Source: CBDCFL01 sp965216135
GTDB lineage: Bacteria; Pseudomonadota; Alphaproteobacteria; Rhodobacterales; Rhodobacteraceae
Direction of reading: 5' to 3'
Assembly (NCBI GenBank): GCA_965216135.1
Contig: CBDCFL010000019.1
Location: forward strand, 1 to 64,000
DNA length: 64,000 nucleotides
Positions 1 through 8,261 of this stretch are shown piece after piece. The stretch's first letter is position 1, and each line of letters begins with the position of its first letter. The notes under the pieces were generated by a model. The model worked only from the letters and a program-made list of their open reading frames with translations, was not told the origin of the DNA and searched no databases. Both the position numbers and the translations under genes were made by a program.

Positions 1-24
1 CTTCTCGGATGCAGCATACCTCAT
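1..24 (-). CDS. IS3-family transposase OrfB, first 8 codons only
   Basis: Starts at an ATG overlapping the OrfA stop (ATGA) and reads MRYAASEK to the window edge. This matches the usual IS3 OrfB opening (MRYPASEK-like). The rve-type DDE catalytic domain lies outside the window. Confidence 0.7.
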
Positions 25-395
25 TCGTGGTCGCCCCCATCGCCGATCATGCTTTTTTTGAGAATCCGGAGTTCGAGCGTTTGCTCTGCCACAACTTCCT
101 TCAGATCACGGGCTTCGCGGCGCAGGTCTTTGACTTCGTCAGCGGTTGCAGAACGCGCAGTATCCCCCGCCAGCCGTTTCTTCCCGGCCTCCATGAAATC
201 CTTCGACCATTTGTAATAGACGCCCTGAGAAATCCCCTCACGGCGGCACAGCTCTGCGATGCTGTCTTCGCCACGAAGGCCGTCCAGCACGATCCGGATC
301 TTTTCTTCTGACGAATACTGTTTGCGCGTGGCGCGTTTGATGTCTTTGACGATCTTCTCGCCAGGGCTTTTGCGTGTTCCAGTTGTATGTCTCAT
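21..395 (-). CDS. IS3-family transposase OrfA
   Basis: A 124-residue protein of the IS3 OrfA type. OrfA supplies the helix-turn-helix DNA-binding part of the OrfAB transposase. The helix-turn-helix lies around residues 28-65 (EEKIRIVLDGLRGEDSIAEL, then CRREGISQGVYYKW). A leucine-zipper-like stretch follows around residues 88-115 (VKDLRREARDLKEVVAEQTL). The stop overlaps the start of OrfB as ATGA, the usual IS3 arrangement that needs a -1 frameshift to make OrfAB. Length is normal, so this copy looks intact as far as it can be seen. Confidence 0.92.
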   Translation of the reverse strand: MRHTTGTRKSPGEKIVKDIKRATRKQYSSEEKIRIVLDGLRGEDSIAELCRREGISQGVYYKWSKDFMEAGKKRLAGDTARSATADEVKDLRREARDLKEVVAEQTLELRILKKSMIGDGGDHE

Positions 396-477
396 CGTCC
401 ACTCCTCAGTGGTTACGATGAGCCAGAAACTCTCTCTTATTAAATCGCGCTAAATGGACCCATAGGCGCTGATGTCA

Positions 478-773
478 GACAGTTGAGACGCTACTACAGC
501 CACGTTACCGGGGGAAGTCCCCATCCTAAGTCGAGAAACATAGAAGTCTATCTTAAGGCACTTAGGCGTGCTGGCGTAGGAGATCCTAAGATCATAGATT
601 CACTCACGCAGTTGGCTGATTTGCACAGAAACCCTCTCATTCATCCAGAGATCGCTCTGACTCTTGACGAGGCTCTTGCGCTGGCTGGCATGGCGAGAAG
701 TGTGACGACCGCCATGCTGGTGAAAATGCCGGTTCCGCCACAAACCACTATCGGGGCGCTATCCAGTCCGTGA
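478..773 (+). pseudogene. 3' fragment of an unidentified gene cut by the IS3 element
   Basis: An open frame runs from the IS3 boundary to a stop at 771-773, about 97 codons. It encodes a mostly helical, soluble-looking C-terminus (LADLHRNPLIHPEIALTLDE). I do not recognise the family. The lack of a plausible start and the abutting IS end suggest the 5' part was removed by the IS3 insertion. The 3' end overlaps the convergent small ORF at 759-923. Confidence 0.5.
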
Positions 774-923
774 CTTCTTGGATGGAGCAAGCTTCTTGAA
801 AGCCCGATCAAACGCCTTCGGATCTTTGTCCGCCTCTACTTCCTCGGCGGTTTCAAGGAACCGGGTGTATTCCTCGGGATCGTCGGGCTTAAAAGATGGC
901 TTGGGTGAGGGCTTTTGCGTCAT
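759..923 (-). CDS. Small hydrophilic protein, probable IS1595 passenger
   Basis: A 54-residue charged protein opening MTQKPSPKPSFKPDDPEEYT and ending KLAPSKKSRTG. It lies just downstream of the IS1595-type transposase on the same strand. From memory, small proteins with the FKPDDPxEYxRFLE pattern are common in alphaproteobacteria near such transposases, which suggests a passenger gene. Its function is unknown. A start six codons upstream (941) is possible. Confidence 0.55.
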   Translation of the reverse strand: MTQKPSPKPSFKPDDPEEYTRFLETAEEVEADKDPKAFDRAFKKLAPSKKSRTG

Positions 924-1044
924 GGGCGAACCATACCGCACAACCAGTCAGTCATCAACAATGAAGCAGAACGCTAATTGCGGGTCGGGCCACGGCAGCC
1001 GCGCCCACACTCTCCAGTATCTGGTTTCCTCGTTTGGCGATCGC

Positions 1045-1980
1045 TTACGAGTGAGCCGTTTCGTAAGTGAGGCGTTTGCCACTGAAGCCTTTCAGAGCGA
1101 CGGCGGCGCGGCCAACGTCGTCCACGCCCAACCCTTCGCGGTTGCTGTAGCGGAAATCAAACTCGGCCAAGTAGCGGTGCAAGTGCGCCTCGCTGACGTG
1201 GAAATAGCAGCCGGTGATACCCCGCTTGAGAATGCTGAAATAGTTCTCGACGGTGTTGGTGTGAGCCTCGCCGCGCACGTACTCATTGGCGCTATGGTTG
1301 ACGCTTTTGTGCTCGAAGTCTCGCCCCATATGGTGGTACTGACCAGCTTCGTCAGTGTACAGATTGGACTTGCTGTCAATCTGGGCCACCAACACCGGCC
1401 GAAGACTTTTGGCTGTGACGCTCGCAACGCGCATCGAACGAACGCGTCCATTTCTCTCCACCAGAGAGAACACGGCCATCTTGCCAACAGCGCCACGGCC
1501 AGCCTTCAGCTTCTTGTTGGCGTGTTTGTTCTTTTCCTTGCCACCGATATAGGTTTCGTCGGCCTCTACTGCCTTACCATCGCCGCCCAGGTGATCAAGC
1601 GATCCGTCCTTCATCGCTTCGCGGATGCGATGGGTCAGGAACCATGCAGTCTTCATACTGCACTGGAGCATCCGTTGAATTTGGCGGGTCGCGATGCCCT
1701 TCTTACTGGCGCACATCAAATGGATCACTTGCAGCCACAGGTGCAAAGGAAGGTGCGAGGACTCGAAGATAGTCCCTACCCGAACGGTGAATGGCTTCCG
1801 GCAGGCGTAACACTTATGCAAGCCCTTACGGGTTGTCTTACCGTTCAGCTTGCGAACCTGTTCCCCGGTCACGCCACAAAACGGGCAGTAGGGACCGTCG
1901 GACCAAAGAGCCTTTTCGACGTACGCGAAAGCTGCATCCTCATTGTGGAAATGCGGGGCAGACAGAACAGAATTGGCCAT
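1045..1980 (-). CDS. IS1595-family (ISXO2-like) transposase
   Basis: A 311-residue transposase. The N-terminal zinc ribbon has CPFCG and CYAC pairs (residues about 30-60). The DDE-type domain follows with VEADETYIGGKEK (first Asp), LYTDEAGQY (second Asp) and HTNTVENYFSILK (the motif near the last acidic residue). The start at 1980 is chosen because CAGGAGGT lies just upstream. The element probably spans about 750-2045. I could not find a convincing matching inverted repeat at the left, so its ends are not placed. It is only distantly related to the other IS1595 type at 9307 and 32593. Confidence 0.9.
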   Translation of the reverse strand: MANSVLSAPHFHNEDAAFAYVEKALWSDGPYCPFCGVTGEQVRKLNGKTTRKGLHKCYACRKPFTVRVGTIFESSHLPLHLWLQVIHLMCASKKGIATRQIQRMLQCSMKTAWFLTHRIREAMKDGSLDHLGGDGKAVEADETYIGGKEKNKHANKKLKAGRGAVGKMAVFSLVERNGRVRSMRVASVTAKSLRPVLVAQIDSKSNLYTDEAGQYHHMGRDFEHKSVNHSANEYVRGEAHTNTVENYFSILKRGITGCYFHVSEAHLHRYLAEFDFRYSNREGLGVDDVGRAAVALKGFSGKRLTYETAHS

Positions 1981-2050
1981 GAGAGAGTACCTCCTGTGAT
2001 CCATATATGGGGTTTGTGTGTGGGTACGTCAAGTGTAACGTTGCCATAGA

Positions 2051-2076
2051 AAAGGCCGGACGAATGCCCGGCCTTT
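2051..2076 (-). terminator. Intrinsic terminator of the VPLPA-CTERM gene
   Basis: A perfect 9-bp stem (AAAGGCCGG / CCGGCCTTT) with an 8-nt loop. On the minus strand it is followed by TTTTCTATGG. It lies 24 bp past the stop codon of the minus-strand gene at 2100. Confidence 0.75.
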
Positions 2077-2099
2077 GCCAAATACTTGTTGTCGGACGT

Positions 2100-2789
2100 C
2101 TAGGCGGCTTTTTTCTTGCGCAGGCGCAGCGCGCCGAGGCCACCGAATGCACCCAGCATCAGCAGAATGCTCGCCGGCAGCGGAACCGCGTCGATGCGGA
2201 TGACCATATCGTCGAAATCCGCGTCACCCCGGCCATCACCGAAGAAGACCAGGATTGACCTGCCGCCGTTGAAGACGGCGCTGAAGCCGATGTTCAGACC
2301 AAAATAATCGGACGTACCGCCGTTGAAGATGGAAAGTGTTTCGTCGAAAATGCTGTTGCCGTTGATGTCCTCAAACATCATTTCAATGGTCGAGAACAGG
2401 AACGCGACAATGCCGCCGATGCTGGACGTCGTAAGTGTCGTGCCTTGGACATCCGCGCTGCTGATCGATGTCGTACCCGACGAAAAGCTGGTGAACGTGT
2501 TCGACGCCGCCGCTTCGCTGCCGAGGTAAGTGTAGTTAAGGCTGGACGAGCCGCTGAGAGACAGACCCTCGCCCGCGCCAAATGGCGTGGCACCGGAGAA
2601 ATAGGTGATCGGGTCGCCGATCGCGGGAAGCGGTGTCGGCCCGCTCATCAGCGATGCGCTAAAATTTGTCGGAAGGGTCGTCGCCGTCCCGCCAATCACT
2701 GAAAAAGTTGCCGCACTTGCCGCGCTGGCAAATAGGCTGGCGGCTGCGATCCCTGCGGCGGCCAAATATGTTAACCTCGTACCCAACAT
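2100..2789 (-). CDS. VPLPA-CTERM sorting domain secreted protein
   Basis: A 229-residue exported protein of unknown function. A signal peptide covers about residues 1-26 (hydrophobic core ending SAASA-A). The middle is Ser/Thr/Gly rich and low in charge. The C-terminus has the tripartite sorting signal: VPLPAS, a hydrophobic segment (ILLMLGAFGGLGAL) and a basic tail (RLRKKKAA). In the PEP-CTERM/VPLPA-CTERM families this tail is recognised by an exosortase-type protease and the protein is surface-displayed or released with exopolysaccharide. No exosortase gene is in the window. It is a single transcription unit with its own terminator at 2051-2076. Confidence 0.85.
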   Translation of the reverse strand: MLGTRLTYLAAAGIAAASLFASAASAATFSVIGGTATTLPTNFSASLMSGPTPLPAIGDPITYFSGATPFGAGEGLSLSGSSSLNYTYLGSEAAASNTFTSFSSGTTSISSADVQGTTLTTSSIGGIVAFLFSTIEMMFEDINGNSIFDETLSIFNGGTSDYFGLNIGFSAVFNGGRSILVFFGDGRGDADFDDMVIRIDAVPLPASILLMLGAFGGLGALRLRKKKAA

Positions 2790-3108
2790 AAGCCCTTACC
2801 CCTTGTTAAACACTTGAGCGTCAGGTCCGATCCTAGGGGCAGGACAGGGTTCTGTCAAAGAGCTGAAATCCGCACAAGGGGCCGATTAGTCGTTATTGTG
2901 CTGGAATTATGGCAATTCCACTGAAACAGTGATGGGGTATCGGGTCCCCTATCAGAGTATCGGAAACAATCCGCCGGTTTGCATCCATACGATGGCGTGA
3001 TATTGCGTCGATTGAGCAGATCAGGCAGGCCGATGCCGGACGAATCTCTAAACCAGCCCCAAGGGTCAATTCGGGCAGATGGCAGGCGGAAACCAAGGGC
3101 AAACCGAC
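2790..3108. other. Intergenic region between divergent genes
   Basis: About 320 bp between the VPLPA gene (minus) and the DUF4177 gene (plus). It should carry both promoters. I see no convincing -35/-10 pair, hairpin or RNA gene. Confidence 0.4.
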
Positions 3109-3579
3109 ATGCAGAAATTTGAGTACCTGGTCCGTCCGGCCCAGTATGACAAGGGCCGTTTCGGCACCGGTCAAAAAGCCGCGGCACAGCATTTTGAGGA
3201 TCAGATCAACGAGCTTGCCCAGGACGGCTGGGAATTTCAGCGCCTGGAAATGATCAACTTTCGCCAGAGGCGGCTGTTGCGCGCATCCGTGCAAGTCGAA
3301 TGCGAGATGCTGGTCTTTAAGCGGTTGCGTGATCAGGATCAGCCAGAGACCGAGGCGGCCGGCGCTGACCTGTTGGTTTTGAGCCAGCCGATCCTGGAAC
3401 CGGCTCAGGCGGACACCTCACCCGATCTTTATGACCGCAGCGGCCCGACGATTGAATCCGCGGTGGTTGCGGCGCGCGACGCCCGAGATGCGGACCGGCG
3501 CGGCGACGATGAAGAGACCCCGCAGGCCGACGTATTCAAGTCCAATCGACCGGTGCTGCGAGCCATGCGGTCACGCTAG
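3109..3579 (+). CDS. DUF4177 domain-containing protein
   Basis: A 156-residue protein. Residues about 1-65 match the DUF4177 pattern: MQKFEYLV at the start, INELAQDGWEFQRLEMI in the middle, then a strand with EMLVFKR. The rest is acidic and Ala/Glu/Asp rich, probably disordered (TEAAGADLLVLSQPI onward). The start at 3109 is preferred over the in-frame ATG at 3079 because the family begins with the KFEYxV strand. It converges on bolA, overlapping by 4 bp. No specific role can be assigned. Confidence 0.75.
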   Translation: MQKFEYLVRPAQYDKGRFGTGQKAAAQHFEDQINELAQDGWEFQRLEMINFRQRRLLRASVQVECEMLVFKRLRDQDQPETEAAGADLLVLSQPILEPAQADTSPDLYDRSGPTIESAVVAARDARDADRRGDDEETPQADVFKSNRPVLRAMRSR

Positions 3580-3848
3580 GTCCGCGTGGCCCGCGGCACC
3601 ACTTGTATCGACAAGGCATGAATTTTGCCCAGCAGTGCGGTGCCGATAGCGGCGTGAATGGCGCGGTGCTGGTCGATGCGCGACAGACCGGTCAGGGCAT
3701 CGGCACCGATCGAGATGCGAAAATGGCTCTGCCCGCCCTCAGGGTATCCGGCATGACCGCGGTGAGCCTCGCTCTCGTCGGCGATTTCCAGCACATGCGG
3801 CGCCAGTTCACGCTGTAATCGACTGTGAATATCAGATTCCACCGACAT
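3576..3848 (-). CDS. BolA family protein
   Basis: About 90 residues of the BolA fold: SDIHSRLQRELAPHVLEIAD, then HRGHAGYPEGGQSHFRISI, and the helix with HRAIHAAIGTALLGKIHAL. BolA proteins pair with monothiol glutaredoxins in [2Fe-2S] handling and can bind DNA. The conserved His in HAL is present. It is divergent to the J-domain gene with 75 bp between. bolA, J-domain and cobS-cobT genes commonly cluster in roseobacters, as here, although cyclase genes and msrB now lie between. The GTG at 3857 is a possible alternative start. Confidence 0.88.
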   Translation of the reverse strand: MSVESDIHSRLQRELAPHVLEIADESEAHRGHAGYPEGGQSHFRISIGADALTGLSRIDQHRAIHAAIGTALLGKIHALSIQVVPRATRT

Positions 3849-3923
3849 TTTTCGCACCTACCCTCTTCAAAGTCGCGCCAAACAGTCTAAACTCTCGGGT
3901 TCGAGTCGAAAAGGCAGGTTAAG

Positions 3924-4556
3924 ATGAACGATTCCGACCCGTTTGGGTTCGACATGTCCGTGTCCTCGGACAAGAAAAAACGCAACCGGGGCAAGCGCGG
4001 CATGTCGGGTGCCTTTGAAACCTCGACGCGCGAATGCGAACATCCGGGGTGCAAATTGTCCGGACAGTATCGCGCCCCGCGCTCGCCCGACGCGGTGGAT
4101 GATTACCTGTGGTTCTGCAAGGACCATGTGCGCGAGTATAATCTGAAGTGGAATTTCTTTTCCGGTGCCAGCGAAGAGGATCTGGCCGAACAGATGGAAA
4201 AGGACCGCGTTTGGGAACGTGAAACCAAACCTTTCGCCAAGAAAGCCGACGAGCAGCGCGCCTGGGCGCGCCTGGGCATTGACGATCCCCATCAGGTGCT
4301 GGGCGGGAACGCCACCCGCAATCCCGGCAAATCGATCACCGGATCGCGGCGCCTGCCACCGACCGAGCGCAAGGCGCTGGACATTCTAGAGGCCCCGGAT
4401 CACTGGACCAAGGCCGAAATCCGCAAAGCCTATAAAGCGCTGATCAAGGTGCTGCACCCGGACATGAACGGCGGCGACCGCAGCCAGGAAGAGCAGCTGC
4501 AAGAGGTGGTTTGGGCCTGGGATCAGGTGAAAGAGAGCCGGTTTTTTAGGGAGTGA
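3924..4556 (+). CDS. J-domain (DnaJ-like) protein
   Basis: A 210-residue soluble protein. The N-terminal part has ECEHPGCKLSGQYRAP and a later WFCKDHV, a possible Cys/His zinc site. The C-terminal J-domain covers about residues 148-208 (ERKALDILEAPDHWTKAEIR, then LIKVLHPDMNGGDRS) and contains the essential HPD tripeptide that stimulates Hsp70 ATPase. In alphaproteobacteria this type lies between bolA and cobS. The stop overlaps a possible GTG of the following cyclase gene, so the two may be co-transcribed. Confidence 0.88.
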   Translation: MNDSDPFGFDMSVSSDKKKRNRGKRGMSGAFETSTRECEHPGCKLSGQYRAPRSPDAVDDYLWFCKDHVREYNLKWNFFSGASEEDLAEQMEKDRVWERETKPFAKKADEQRAWARLGIDDPHQVLGGNATRNPGKSITGSRRLPPTERKALDILEAPDHWTKAEIRKAYKALIKVLHPDMNGGDRSQEEQLQEVVWAWDQVKESRFFRE

Positions 4557-5454
4557 GCGGGCTGGACTGGTGGGGACATATGCAAAGCCGATTAGCCGTG
4601 ATCATGGTTGCCGACGTGGTCGGCTATTCGGCGATGATGGCGGCGGATGAGGCGGCGGCGATAAAGGCCGTCAAGAACGTCAACGACAATTATTTGGCCC
4701 CAATTGCCGCGAAATATTCAGGCGAGATCATCAAGCGGATGGGCGATGGCTGGATCGTCAGGTTCGGCTCGGTTCCCGCCGCAGTACGCTGCGCAATTGC
4801 GGTTCAGGACGGGCTGGCCACACAACCAAAACTCAATCTCCGGATCGGTGCTGATTTCAGCGATATTACCGAAGATGACGAAGATTTTTACGGGGCCGGT
4901 GTTAATATCGCTGCGCGCCTGCAAAACGAGGCCCGGCCCGGCGGCGTGATGATCAGCCAGGATTTGAAGCGGCAGCTGACGGGAGAGCTGGGGGCGTCGT
5001 TCACCGATGCGGGCGCATTTCAGCTGAAGAATATCCCTGACCCGATCAACGGGTTTCAGTGGCCGCCTGCCAAAAATGTGCGACCCGACCGGGCAGACGA
5101 ATTGCCGTCAACCGCACAGGCACAACTTGAGGCCACTATTCTGGCCCAGATTGGGTTGGACCGGCAAAGCTGGCCGCGTTCGTAACCGAACTTTATGCGC
5201 GTCAGCAGAACCTGTCCGAAGATGACCCGGAATCTGCGGCAGCGCTCAAGATTGCCGATGAGGAAGGGCGCACCAAGGATGTCGAGAAAATTCTGGTTGC
5301 CCGGATCGCCAAGCGTGACGCCGCCATGCTGGAAGCCGAATATTCTGACTTGCTGGCACAATTGGCACCTAATACCAACGGCCCCCAGATTTGACTCAAG
5401 GGGATTCCCACGAGCGGCGTGATCTGATTCAGTGGCATCAAGGCAAGGGAGGCT

Positions 5455-5964
5455 TTGACGGCAGTAAGGATTACGCGCAAAGACAAGTCCGCAGGCGAGC
5501 TTCGCCAGGAAGCGGCGCGGTGCCGGGATGGGAAAGCGGCGCGACGGATGTTGGCGATTGCCCTGGTTCTGGATGGGGTTGACCGCAAGACGGCGGCAGA
5601 AAACTGCGGCATGGATCGGCAGACGCTGCGGGATTGGGCCCACCGTTACAATGCGGAGGGCGTGTCGGGCCTGTTCAACCGTCGCCCGCCGGATCCACCC
5701 TGTCTGCTGAGCGCGGCACAGAAGGAGGAGTTGGCGGAAATGGTTCGGGCGGGTCCCGACCCCGAAACCGATGGGGTTGTGCGCTGGCGGCGCATTGATC
5801 TGAAACGCAAGATCGAAGAGCGCTTCGGCGTCACCATGCATGAGCGAACTGTTGGCAAACAATTGGCAAGCCTGGGCTTTCGGCGTCTGTCGGTGCGCCC
5901 GCAGCATCCGAAATCCGACCCGGATGCACAGGAGGCTTTTAAAAAAACTTCGCCGCAGAGGTAG
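5455..5964 (+). CDS. IS630 type B transposase, N-terminal frame
   Basis: 169 residues holding the helix-turn-helix part (KTAAENCGMDRQTLRDWAHR) and the linker to EAFKKTSPQR. The frame ends just after TTTT followed by seven A (5937-5947). One extra A, or a -1 shift, would read AFKKNF and join the catalytic frame at 5973, as in the intact type A gene, which has eight A. The normal ATG (as in copy 2, reading MAVRIT) is ACG here, so only TTG 5455 is left as a start. This copy may be weakly translated. Confidence 0.8.
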   Translation: MTAVRITRKDKSAGELRQEAARCRDGKAARRMLAIALVLDGVDRKTAAENCGMDRQTLRDWAHRYNAEGVSGLFNRRPPDPPCLLSAAQKEELAEMVRAGPDPETDGVVRWRRIDLKRKIEERFGVTMHERTVGKQLASLGFRRLSVRPQHPKSDPDAQEAFKKTSPQR

Positions 5965-5972
5965 AAGCAGCC

Positions 5973-6521
5973 TTGCCGGAAACAGCCCGCAGCAAGCCCC
6001 TGGAGATATGGTTTCAGGATGAAGCGCGGGTTGGCCAGCAGGGCACGCTCACCCGTATCTGGGCCGAGCGTGGAACACGCCCCCGTGCCCCGCGCGACAC
6101 CCGCTATATCTGGAGCTACATTTTCGGCACCGTCTGCCCGGAACGGGCTGAAGCGGCCGCTCTGATCATGCCACATGCCGACACACAGGCCATGAGCGCG
6201 CATCTCGCCGAGATCGCTAAAACCGTCGCATCGGGCGCACATGCCCTGCTCATTCTGGATGGCGCTGGCTGGCACGGTTCGGCAGAGCTGGAGGTACCCG
6301 ACAACATCACCCTGCTCAAACTCCCGCCCTATTCCCCTGAACTCAACCCGATGGAAAATGTGTGGGCTTATCTGCGTGCCAACAAGCTCGCCATATCCGT
6401 CTTCGACAATTATGAGCAGATCGTCGACAGGTGTTGCGAAGCATGGAACTTCTTTGCAAACGACAAAACCGCAATCACGTCAATCACTACCAGACAATGG
6501 GCCAAAACGGTCAACGACTAG
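5973..6521 (+). CDS. IS630 type B transposase, C-terminal DDE frame
   Basis: 182 residues holding the DDE_3-type catalytic core: IWFQDEARVGQ (first Asp), LLILDGAGWHGS (second Asp) and YSPELNPMENVWAYLR (last Glu). This frame has no start of its own with a ribosome site and is probably made as a fusion with the upstream frame through the A7 slippery tract. Confidence 0.85.
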   Translation: MPETARSKPLEIWFQDEARVGQQGTLTRIWAERGTRPRAPRDTRYIWSYIFGTVCPERAEAAALIMPHADTQAMSAHLAEIAKTVASGAHALLILDGAGWHGSAELEVPDNITLLKLPPYSPELNPMENVWAYLRANKLAISVFDNYEQIVDRCCEAWNFFANDKTAITSITTRQWAKTVND

Positions 6522-6611
6522 GGCCGTTTGTATAACAATGGGGCTTGAGCCAAAACGCGATTTGCCATCTTCTGGTAGCAGAATTGCGCGGCAATCCGGG
6601 GCGGGGGAGAT

Positions 6612-8261
6612 ATGCAAAGCCGACTAGCCGTGATCATGGTTGCCGATGTGGTCGGCTATTCGGCGATGATGGCGGCGGATGAGGCGGTGGCGATTGCGGC
6701 TGTCAAGGACATCAACGACAATTTCCTGGCTCCCAACACGGCGGAAAATTCCGGCGAGATCATCAAGCGGATGGGTGATGGCTGGATTGTGACGTTCGGC
6801 TCGGTTCCGGCAGCGGTGCGCTGTGCGGTGGCGACACAGGACGGGCTGGCGGCGCAACCCAAGGTGAAACTCAGGATTGGCGCCCATATTGGCGAGATTA
6901 CCGAGGATGAGGATGATTTCTACGGTACCGGGGTCAATATCGCAGCACGCCTGCAGAACGAGGCACCGCCGGGCGGGGTGATGGTCAGCCAGGATTTGCA
7001 GCGGCAGTTGACCGGCGAATTGGGCGCGTCATTCACCGATGCCGGAAGTTTTAATTTGAACAACATCCCCTACCCGATCAATGGGTTTCAGTGGCGGCCG
7101 GTCAAAAAAGTGGCTACGGGCGACGATTTACCGACGATCATCGTTGAGGATTTCCAGTTTGCACCAGCCGACGACGATACAGGCTTTGCGGCACAAGAGC
7201 TGCGCGATCAGTTGATCGTGAGCCTGACAAAGCGCAGCGGCATAAAACTCCTGAATGGCCGGGACGACGCGCGAAAGGCACCGAGTTATGCGCTGAAGGG
7301 ACGGCTGAGGATCGCCAACGACGTAGGACGGCTCAACCTCACGCTGGCCGGGAGTGATGATAAAACTGCGGTGTTTTCCAGGAATTACGAGGGTGATACA
7401 GCCGATATATTCCATTTCCTGGATGATCTGGTGGGCCAGGCGACTGCGGATCTGAGATTTCATACTAGCGTGCACGACGCCGACAGGTTGGACCATCTGG
7501 CCGATGACGAACTGAGCGTGTCCGAGCTAAGGGCCCGGGCGGCCAAATGTATAATGTCTGCAAGCATAGAAAAGTGGGAAAAGGCGAATGAATTGCTTGA
7601 GCGCGCCGTCGCTCTCAACCCGGATGATCCGATTGCGCTGGTGATGCGCTCCGCCCGCGTTTGGTTGGCTGCCGCCAAATATGAAACTCTGCCGGCAGAG
7701 ACGGTTGCATCACTTGAAAATGATCTGAATATGGCCGTCGCGGCCCTGCCGCACACCGACATTGTGTTTAGTGCGCGTGCGGATTTTCTTACTTTAGCCA
7801 AGCGCGATCCGGCCGCAGCCTTGCGCGACGCCCAGCGATCATTGGTGATAAACCCGAACTTTCCGATAGGATTTCAGAGCCTTGCGAGCGCGCACATGCT
7901 CGCGGGCAAGTTTGACGATGCGATTGCTGCACTCGAACGCGGAATTGAACTGGGTCGGGATGAGCCGTTTGTGCCGGTGCGCTGTTACTTTGTGGCGGTC
8001 TGTCAATATTGCGAAAAGCGGTACGATCTGGCGATCGCCCAGTTGGACCGCGCCATTCAACTGCGCCACAATATTTGGGCATATCATACCCTCAAGGCGA
8101 TTTGCCATTCTGCCGCCGGCGACGAGCCGGCCGCCAAACAGGCCGAGACCGTCGCCAGCAAATTGCCGCGCGTGGCGTCAATTCAGGCGCTCAAGCCACC
8201 GCTGCCCGACGCGTTTTCCGACCTGATTGCGCAGTTGACGCCGGAAAATCCAAACCGGTAG
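6612..8261 (+). CDS. Class III adenylate/guanylate cyclase 2 with TPR C-terminus
   Basis: 549 residues, intact. The cyclase domain covers about residues 1-165 with VADVVGYS and KRMGDGWIVTFG (metal Asp residues) and GTGVNIAARLQ. A middle segment (about 180-290) resembles the TolB-like module often found in these proteins. The C-terminal half has tetratricopeptide-type helices, for example WEKANELLERAVALNPDDPI and FDDAIAALERGIEL. No membrane segment is seen, so it is probably a cytoplasmic enzyme making cAMP or cGMP under TPR-mediated control. It is the only undamaged member of the three tandem cyclases. The start is the ATG after GGGGGAGAT. Confidence 0.85.
   Translation: MQSRLAVIMVADVVGYSAMMAADEAVAIAAVKDINDNFLAPNTAENSGEIIKRMGDGWIVTFGSVPAAVRCAVATQDGLAAQPKVKLRIGAHIGEITEDEDDFYGTGVNIAARLQNEAPPGGVMVSQDLQRQLTGELGASFTDAGSFNLNNIPYPINGFQWRPVKKVATGDDLPTIIVEDFQFAPADDDTGFAAQELRDQLIVSLTKRSGIKLLNGRDDARKAPSYALKGRLRIANDVGRLNLTLAGSDDKTAVFSRNYEGDTADIFHFLDDLVGQATADLRFHTSVHDADRLDHLADDELSVSELRARAAKCIMSASIEKWEKANELLERAVALNPDDPIALVMRSARVWLAAAKYETLPAETVASLENDLNMAVAALPHTDIVFSARADFLTLAKRDPAAALRDAQRSLVINPNFPIGFQSLASAHMLAGKFDDAIAALERGIELGRDEPFVPVRCYFVAVCQYCEKRYDLAIAQLDRAIQLRHNIWAYHTLKAICHSAAGDEPAAKQAETVASKLPRVASIQALKPPLPDAFSDLIAQLTPENPNR

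Larger units (their letters stand above)
1..477 (-). mobile_element. IS3-family insertion sequence, partial (runs off left edge)
   Basis: The inner part of an IS3-family element. Its outer end is at 477: read on the minus strand the end begins TGACATCAGCGCC, with the TGA start typical of IS3-family terminal repeats. It encodes OrfA (21-395) and the first codons of OrfB (1-24). The other terminal repeat and most of OrfB lie outside the window, so target duplication cannot be tested. It has cut into the gene whose remnant follows at 478. Confidence 0.85.
5373..6532 (+). mobile_element. IS630-family element type B, copy 1 (1160 bp)
   Basis: Ends TACCAACGGCCCC (left) and GGGCCGTTTGTA (right), flanked on both sides by TAA (5370-5372 and 6533-6535). 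The right repeat differs from copy 2 by one base (TTTG for TTGG). It carries a two-frame transposase. Copy 2 is at 39943-42267. Confidence 0.9.
4580..6548 (+). pseudogene. Class III adenylate/guanylate cyclase 1, frameshifted and interrupted by IS630-B1
   Basis: The N-terminal 160 residues are a class III cyclase domain: VADVVGYS (first metal Asp), KRMGDGWIVRFG (second metal Asp), then GVNIAARLQ. The frame stops at 5185. A +2 shift near 5150 continues as KLAAFVTELYARQQNLSEDD and on to LLAQLAP, where IS630-B1 enters at 5373. With the element and one TAA removed, the frame would have ended as PNNGA at 6546-6548. The IS therefore cost only the last few codons, and the frameshift is the greater damage. 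It is closely similar to the cyclase at 6612. ATG 4580 is chosen over the upstream GTG by analogy with that paralogue. Confidence 0.75.

Noticed and set aside
778..2049. 423-codon plus-strand open frame
   Set aside because: It lies opposite the IS1595 transposase, which has clear family motifs and a ribosome site. The antisense frame is open only because of GC-rich codon use.
3897..3908. GGGTTCGAGTC, T-loop-like sequence
   Set aside because: No acceptor stem or anticodon arm could be built around it, and it lies at the start of the J-domain gene.
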